64,000 bases of DNA, taken from contig CM054062.1 of NCBI GenBank assembly GCA_028641055.1, positions 275,461,349-275,525,348 of the forward strand, in the 5' to 3' direction. Below, one piece after another: positions 57,907 through 64,000 of this stretch. The notes beneath the pieces were generated by a model. That model ran no database searches. It saw only the letters and a program-made list of their open reading frames with translations, and was not told the DNA's origin. How positions within the stretch are numbered: the first letter of the stretch is position 1; each line of letters opens with the position of its first letter. The position numbers and the translations under genes were made by a program. This stretch comes from Alopecurus myosuroides. Taxonomy: Eukaryota > Streptophyta > Magnoliopsida > Poales > Poaceae.

Positions 57907-60900
57907 GTAACATCCCAACTTTTGCTACAATAGGGTGTGTGGCGTTATGTTCATATCATACATGCATGAAACAACAATTTGAACCATGTTGAAACAATTT
58001 AAATTGGTTTGAGAAAATCCCACAAAAAGTACTTAAAATGGGTCCCAAAATTTTGTATTGAAAAATAATTCAAATACACCAAAGAAAAACATGGTTTTGT
58101 TGGAAATTTTACAAGGTTTCCAAAACTGATTTTTGCCAATTTTTCTGTTTTCAAAAAGGGCCTCAAAATGGTGGTTTCTGTCTGTTTTTCTTAAGAAAAG
58201 GACCTCTTCGCCAATCACAGAAACTCCAGGGGGTTTTCCGAAATTGTCCTCTGTCTTCTTCCTCCTTCCAGTAGGAGAACGCCCACCGACGGTGCCATGC
58301 CACCTCCTTCTTTGCCCTTTCTCGCGCGGATAAGGAGGGCTAGAGACGTCCGCAGCTAGTTCTGCATCACAATCGCCCCCTCACCTCGACCCCCTCCTTT
58401 TGTACTCCCCGGCGCGACCAAACCCTAGCTTCATGGTATCCATGGCGCGCCGTCGCCTCGAGCTCCGGCGAGCTCCGCTTAGTCCGTAGGAAGCCCCACC
58501 GAGTTCTGCAGGTCCCCCTCGAGGAGTCACATGAGCTGGGACGCTCGGGAGGAGCCGATTCGGCCCCCTCTTCCCCAACTCCGGCGCGGCCGCCGTGGGC
58601 GATTCCGGCGCCACCGCCGGTTTCCCGGCCTCCCCGACCCCTCCAGTAGCTCCACCGCGCCATGGTGAGCTCCCTGGTGCCCTCCGTTTTCCCCTTCCCC
58701 CTCTGTAACTTCCGGACGACGTGCGCCGCTGTCCGCCACCGCGCTGGTGGACGGCGTGGTCGCTCCGGCGACCGTTTCCGAGCGGTGCCGCTACTACAAC
58801 GTCCACCGTAGCTCCCTCTAGCTAGTCCTTCGTTCAATTTCACGAACGATTCAAGGAATCGTGCGAATTCGAGTTCAACTATGCGGAAACAGAGCATGGT
58901 GACATCACCTCTGTGTCACGCTGACCTCAGCGCGTGTTTTCTCTATTTTTGGAAAAAATGAATATACATCGACAGGTGGGACCCCTATTTAAATAATTCC
59001 CGAAAAATGAATAAAATTGAATGATTAATATCTTCCAAAATGTTAATCAGAAAAATAAAATGAAAACATAGAAATGTTCATAAAAATGTTCTCTATCCAA
59101 ATATGTCATTTTCAATCATGTTTGGGAAAGTTGAAAAATGGCCATTATTTAATGTTGTTTAATCATTTAAAATGGAGAAAATAAGTTTTTATTCACTAAA
59201 ATTAGAAAATTAAAAGTTATATATCAAATTGCTCAAAATGACAAATGGAATCTAGTTATGATGTTTTCAAGCCCATTTGAGCTTTTAAAATGGTACTTAC
59301 TTTCATAATTGCCCGAATTGCCCTCCGGGGTCTATTTCGGGATAATTTCAGTAAAATTGCATAACTGACATACGAACCCTAGCAACTCATCGAACATGTT
59401 TAGGGCTTTATTTCAGTGCATTAATTTGCTCATGCATACATATTGCGCATTGCATCGATGCCATGTGTTGATTATTGTTCCTCTTTTCGGTGTTGTTTCC
59501 CCCTCGGTAGAATGCGACTCCGAAGTGAAGGCCAACAGTACAATGGTGAGTACTTGATCTTAACCGACAAGTCAAGCACTTAATCCTGAAGACCTTATCT
59601 GGTTTTCTTATAACCAAGGCAAGCATAACCTCTTATCTGCTCATATATGGTTTTTGAAGTGTTTTGGACCTCGTATATTGCATGCGGTTCAAAGTATTTA
59701 TGGTCTTAGATAGAGTTCTCCTATACTTGTTGCATCGCCTAAATATCCTGATCCACGGCTCCTAGCAGCTATAGGTTTGATTGTGCGTGCCTCGTTAAAG
59801 CATGTGAGTCTTGTTTAGCCATGCCTAGTTGTGATCTGATCCATCCGGTTGATGAATCTGGTCAAATGCGTGAATCTACTTTGTCAGGTTGTTGTGATTT
59901 GAATTACCTTTGATAACTTGACTAAATACTGGCATGGATGTGAGGCCACAATGGGTTGTGGCGCTTTGTCCTGTTCATGCCCCTAGGAGCGAGTTCTCGC
60001 CTTCGAAGCCAAGACTGAGCGCGCAACCACACGCGGGGCCTAACAGACCGCGCTCGACCAACTAACTTGTTTGGCCACGTCCATGAGTCACGTAGTTTGA
60101 TCTTTCCATCTGCGTGTGAGTCAAAAAACGATTTGGTGAAAATTTAGGGCGTGACCGGGACAAGTGATGGACGTACACGGATCTTGTTCCCGACTCACAG
60201 AACAGGTGCCGTCAGGAGGTGGCCAACTCCCTATTGACGGGGTGGCCCTGTTTGGGTTGACTCATGGATAGGGTCGAGCAAGGTAAAGGTCGTGGCCAGC
60301 CACCCTCTGCCGCGCTCCATGGACGAGCGTACATGTGGCGTTAAGAGTCGAATGGTACGTGTGGGTAAAGTGTACCCCCTGCGGGGATAAATCTCCTCGA
60401 GAAGTCGTGTCCACGGTTACGGACGACTTGGCAACGGATTCTGTGATCATAGATAACCTCAACGGAATGACTAAAACTTGTTAACCATGATTGAAGGGTG
60501 CCTCCTCGGTGATGCCGAGAGGGGTGATCCTTGTAGCATGAGATAGTGTGGAAATGAGAAGGACTTGGTGGAATACAAGAAGATGATTATTACAGTAATT
60601 GAGTAGCTTTCTCATCTGTTTTGAAAACACTCTCCGAGACGTGCTATTCTTCCTCGATTTGGAAAACAAAGATTGCTTTACGCAAAACAGCCTTCATAAA
60701 ACCTTTCTGAAGATAGCAGATATATAATAGGTTAACTAAGTCTTGTTGAGTACCTCCCGTACTCAGGTTTGCTTAATTTTGGTTCAGGTGAAGATCTCAC
60801 ATCGGTGGTGTTTCAGCGTGGACATTGACGAGTAGTTTGGGGTTCCCAGGTAGCAGCCTGGAATCTATGGGCTGGGACGTCGCGTTATGTTGCGGCCTCT

Positions 60901-61469
60901 TAGGCCTTTTTGGTTCTTGTTGATTAGCAACATAATTTGCCTTCCGTTGTCTGATGTAATGTTGGGTCGTGTGACCTCTGTTTGTAAGCTATACTCTAGT
61001 AACACATGTTTAATGCAACTTCAATGTCTAGAGTGTTGCTTTGATCGGTTGTTGGTTTTGAGCTCATTGTTATACAGTTTTGGCTATGCCTGCATAGTTT
61101 TCGCAGTCGAGGGGTTGTGGAGCCGATGATCCATGTCCGAGCCTGCCTGCCGATGTGATTCGGTCTGGGGCGAGGTAACCCTAGTAACCCTCGATTGTTG
61201 TTGCACTTTCTGGACACATAGCAGCTCTCTATAGCTTTGGTCCCGTTTCCTTCAGTTTCGTACGATTCGTGGACACTTTGATATGCCTAGTTGGTTATGA
61301 CTAGCATGGATACAAGGAGTAGTAGACTAGGGATCCGGACTACGTGCCGATGAATCCAGTCTGCCTGCCGTTGTTTGTTGCGGCCAGGGCTGGTAACCCT
61401 GAAGCCCTTGTGAGTACATGGCTAGGAGCACATAACAATATGTATATCTCTGGGTCCGGGGTCGCGACA
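57907..61469 (+). repeat. Element B 3' LTR
   Basis: 3563 bases, colinear with the 5' copy, with small indels and scattered substitutions. It ends GGTCGCGACA and is followed by GAAAC. Confidence 0.9.
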
Positions 61470-61474
61470 GAAAC
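61470..61474. repeat. Target duplication of B, right copy (GAAAC)
   Basis: A perfect match to 50576-50580. Confidence 0.9.
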
Positions 61475-62472
61475 CCACCCATACGAACGCATAATGCCGG
61501 CTTAACAAGCATATGAAAGGCAGTGCAGGATCCGGAAGCAAAGGGAAAAATTCCAAGAGGAAATTCTCCAAGCAAAAGCCAGAAGCTGAAAAAGAAGACA
61601 GTGAATCGGACACTGATGAAAAAATCCAAGAACAACAGCGAAAAGGCGAGCCTAAGTTTCCGAGAGTTGACGGAGAATGCAACCTAACTTTCCTGGCAAC
61701 TCCATCAGCAAAGGTGGCAAAGAGAACACTTCGAGAAATAAACGCGGTTCTCCCACCAACCCCGAAATTCTTGAAGTACTCAAACACACCGATTACCTGG
61801 GATCAGTCTGATCATCCCGGAAATATCCCAGAACCCAGCACACAAGCTCTAGTTGTAAGTCCTATTGTTCAAAACACTAGGCTAAAAAGAGTGCTGATGG
61901 ATGGAGGATCCAGCATTAACATAATGTACCTGGATACATTGAAGCATCTGCGAATCTCCGAGACCCAGCTCAATCATAGCAACATAGGTTTTCATGGCAT
62001 CGTCCCTGGCAGGCAAGCACGATCCCTAGGAGAAATTTACCTAGATGTAAACTTCGGAGAGAAAGAACATTTTCGGCAGGAAAAAGTATCCTTTGAGGTT
62101 GTGCCGTTCGAAAGCGTGTATCACGCAGTACTCGTACGTCCAGTTTTCGCCAAGTTCATGGCGAGATCATGTTATATCTATAACAAGCTAAAGATGCCAG
62201 GGACAAAAGGAGGAGTAATCACCATAAATGGAGACTTCAAGTTGGCAAACGAGCTGGAAAAAGAAAACGCCCTTTGCGCAGAAAAGGTGATAGCAATGGA
62301 AGAACTGAAGGAGATGGCAAAAGAAGTATCGCCAACAGAAATACCGGCAGGAAAAGAAAGCCGGAAGCCGACAGACAGCTTCAAATCTTCTGAGAATACA
62401 AGACAGGTTATCCTAGATCCCAAATATCCGACAAAGTTTGTCGTAGTGGGAACTAGCATGACCGACAAATAG
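61475..62472 (+). pseudogene. Element C gag end and protease
   Basis: After B, the rejoined gag frame reads into a TAA within about 45 bases (ERIMPA then stop). The protease frame opens at the ATG at 61513 and runs 319 residues. A Lys/Ser-rich start is followed by ALVVSPIVQNTRLKRVL and MDGGSSINIMY, where DGGS takes the place of the usual D(T/S)G active site in Tat-type proteases. IPGRQ-like and FEVVPFESVYHAVLVRP segments follow, then a charged linker. It ends at a TAG at 62470-62472, which D shares. Protease would process the polyprotein. I keep it as a pseudogene because of the stops on both sides. Confidence 0.8.
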
Positions 62473-63546
62473 GAAAGCGAGCTCATCAAGTTCCTTCGTG
62501 AGAAGTGGGATATTTTTGCATGGTGTCCAGCGGACATGCCAGGCGTACCCAGGGAACTTGCTGAGCACCAACTCAAGGTAATTCCAGGATCTAAACTCGT
62601 CAAACAAGGTCTTCGTCGATTTGACGGAAGAAGACATAAGGCTATTGGCAAGGAAATTATCCGGCTATTAGCAGCTGACTTTATCCGGGAAGTTATACAT
62701 ACTGAATGGTCTGCAAACCCAATATTAGTCCCGAAGAAAGATAGTATTGTTCTTAGGATGTGTATATATTACACCGGCTTGAACAAATTGTGTCCAAAAG
62801 ATAGATTTGCGTTACCGCGAATCGATCAAATAATAGATGCCACTGCTGGCACTGAGATTTTATGCTTTTTGGACGCTTATTCCGGGTACCATCAAATACG
62901 TATGAAGGAAGAGGACCAAATCAAAACCTCCTTCATAACCCCATATGGAACATACTACTACATAACCATGCCTTTTGGCCTGAAGATCGCAGGTGCAACT
63001 TACCAGCATTGCATGGAACGATGTTTGCATAGTCAGATTGACAAAAATGTTCACGTTTACGTGGACGACATTGCCGTCGTGTCCAAGGAAAAGGACACGC
63101 TCCTTGAAGATTTGCGAGAAACCTTTGAAAATTTGCGCACTTAAAAAATGAAGTTGAATCCATTGAAGTGCGTATTCGGGGTTCCCTCAGGAAAAATTCT
63201 GGGTTTCATCGTTTCTCACGGAGGAATAGAAGTAAACCCGCTAAAGATCAAGGCAATCCTAAACATCTCAAGGCCTACGTGCTTAAAAGATGTACAAAGA
63301 TTAACAGGTTCTGCAGCTGCCGTCAGCAGGTTTATAAGCCGGCTAGGAGACAAAGCTCTGCCATTATACAAATTGTTGAAGAAATCCGACAAATTTGAAT
63401 GGACAGAAGAAGCAGACAAAGCATCAAACCAGTTAAAAGAAACCTTGATGAAAGCTCCGATTTTGGCATCGCCAAAAGACGAAGAACCCATGTTACTGTA
63501 CCTCACAGCAACAAACCGGGTTATCAGTGCGGTGATAGTTGTGGAA
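62473..63546 (+). pseudogene. Element C reverse transcriptase
   Basis: Opens directly after the UAG with ESELIKFLREKWDIFAW. It has FLDAYSGYHQIRM (first catalytic Asp), PYGTYYYITMPFGLK and VYVDDIAVVSKEKD (YxDD). The usual RMCIDYTGLN reads RMCIYYTGLN. A TAA at 63142-63144 after ENLRT replaces a Tyr codon that is intact in D. The thumb and connection parts (FGVPSGKILGF, RLTGSAAAVSRF, KSDKFEWTEEAD) continue in frame. It would copy element RNA to DNA but is interrupted here. Confidence 0.85.
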
Positions 63547-64000
63547 AGACGAGCAAACCATACTAGATCAACATCCGGTGTATTATGTAAGTGAAGTTTT
63601 TTCCGAGTCCAAGCAAAGATACCCGCACTATCAAAAACTGGCATATGGCGTATTTTTTGCATGTCGAAAACTCCGTCATTACTTCCAAGGACATTCCATA
63701 ATAGTGATATGCAAAGCACCACTAGGGGATATAATCAACAATGCAGACGCCACGGGCCGAGTAGCCAAATGGGGCATCGAGTTGGCTGCGTTTGACATTA
63801 AGTACCAACCCCGGACGGCAATAAAATCCCAGGTGTTGGCAGATTTCGTCGCTGACTGGACAGAAGCAATGGAAAATACACCAATGCCGGAGTCAGAATA
63901 CTGGGTTATGCATTTTGATGGATCCAAGATGAAGGAAGGCGCTGGAGCTGGTGTAGTCCTAAAATCCCCCAAGGGAGATACAATGGAGTATGTATTACAA
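63547..64000 (+). pseudogene. Element C RT connection and RNase H start (partial at edge)
   Basis: At about 63549 seven bases are missing compared with D (VVERRKDEQT region), between two copies of GAAAGACG, which shifts the frame. Downstream, in the new frame, HPVYYVSEVFSESKQ, KLRHYF and WGIELAAFDI match D, followed by HFDGS, the first RNase H catalytic Asp, near 63911. The gene runs off the window. Confidence 0.8.

Larger units (their letters stand above)
50581..61469 (+). mobile_element. Chromovirus-like long-LTR Gypsy element B
   Basis: B has LTRs of 3565 and 3563 bases (50581-54145 and 57907-61469) around 3761 bases of internal DNA. Termini are TGTAACATCCC..GCGACA, shared with A. It has an initiator-Met primer site, a GGGGGG polypurine tract and perfect GAAAC duplications. 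Three substitutions are seen in the first roughly 190 aligned LTR bases, so it seems older than A. The internal region is too short for an intact gag-pol and is full of stops. Confidence 0.9.
47429..64000 (+). mobile_element. Tat-like Gypsy element C (nested in D, split by B, incomplete)
   Basis: C is on the plus strand, inserted into D's protease/RT region in the opposite direction. The 5' LTR is 47429-47971, the primer site 47974-47990 and gag runs to 50580. Element B lies at 50581-61469, then the gag end, protease, reverse transcriptase and start of RNase H run to the window edge. C's integrase, antisense gene and 3' LTR, and the rest of D, should follow to the right. Its LTR and proteins are the same family as D. 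Confidence 0.85.

Noticed and set aside
1..64000. CRISPR arrays, bacterial operons or host genes
   Set aside because: No regularly spaced repeats and no intact non-transposon protein; all sizeable homology is to retrotransposon proteins.

Overview
The window is plant nuclear DNA made almost entirely of nested LTR retrotransposons. I see no host protein-coding gene, no functional tRNA or rRNA gene, and nothing bacterial. The retroelement types are very long-LTR chromovirus-like Gypsy elements primed by initiator tRNA-Met, Athila-like gag-protease elements with a TGGCGCCG primer site, Tat-like Gypsy elements carrying an antisense gene, and a Copia LTR. Together with the degree of nesting they point to a large-genome grass, probably Pooideae (wheat, barley or oat relatives). 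That placement rests on recognising element types, not on a database search.

Left half (1-35276). After about 1.2 kb of unassigned flank with a possible LINE tail comes Athila-like element G (1205-35276, minus strand). Its 3' LTR is split by a related element J (2569-18537, minus). J's own 3' LTR is split by element E (2626-10514, plus), which has AGCAC target duplications. G's 5' LTR is split by element A (23924-33747, minus), which has two near-identical 4.5 kb LTRs around only 828 bp of internal DNA, in which the start of reverse transcriptase is fused to the end of integrase. E, J and G carry only gag or gag-protease remnants and no reverse transcriptase, so all look non-autonomous.

Middle (35277-38978). 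This is a mosaic of remnants: a short Gypsy LTR (H), a Copia LTR in reverse orientation, a truncated Tat-like LTR with a damaged primer site, and a protease plus 3' non-coding relic of an Athila-like element (I).

Right half (38979-64000). Tat-like element D (minus) supplies a 543 bp 3' LTR, an antisense multi-exon gene on the plus strand with its own TATA box, and an integrase, RNase H and reverse transcriptase region with several stops. D is interrupted at 47428 by a second member of the same family, C (plus), which also has a 543 bp LTR and runs off the right edge. C is interrupted in gag by chromovirus-like element B (50581-61469, plus), with perfect GAAAC target duplications, 3.56 kb LTRs and a heavily decayed pol.

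Functionally, almost every reading frame is broken. The most intact stretches are parts of C's gag, protease and reverse transcriptase and D's RNase H and integrase. The points most worth following are the antisense gene with its own promoter in D, a UAG shared by C and D at the protease/reverse transcriptase boundary, a 21-base palindrome kept in four Athila-like copies, and a tRNA-like Pol III promoter geometry inside the LTRs of A.
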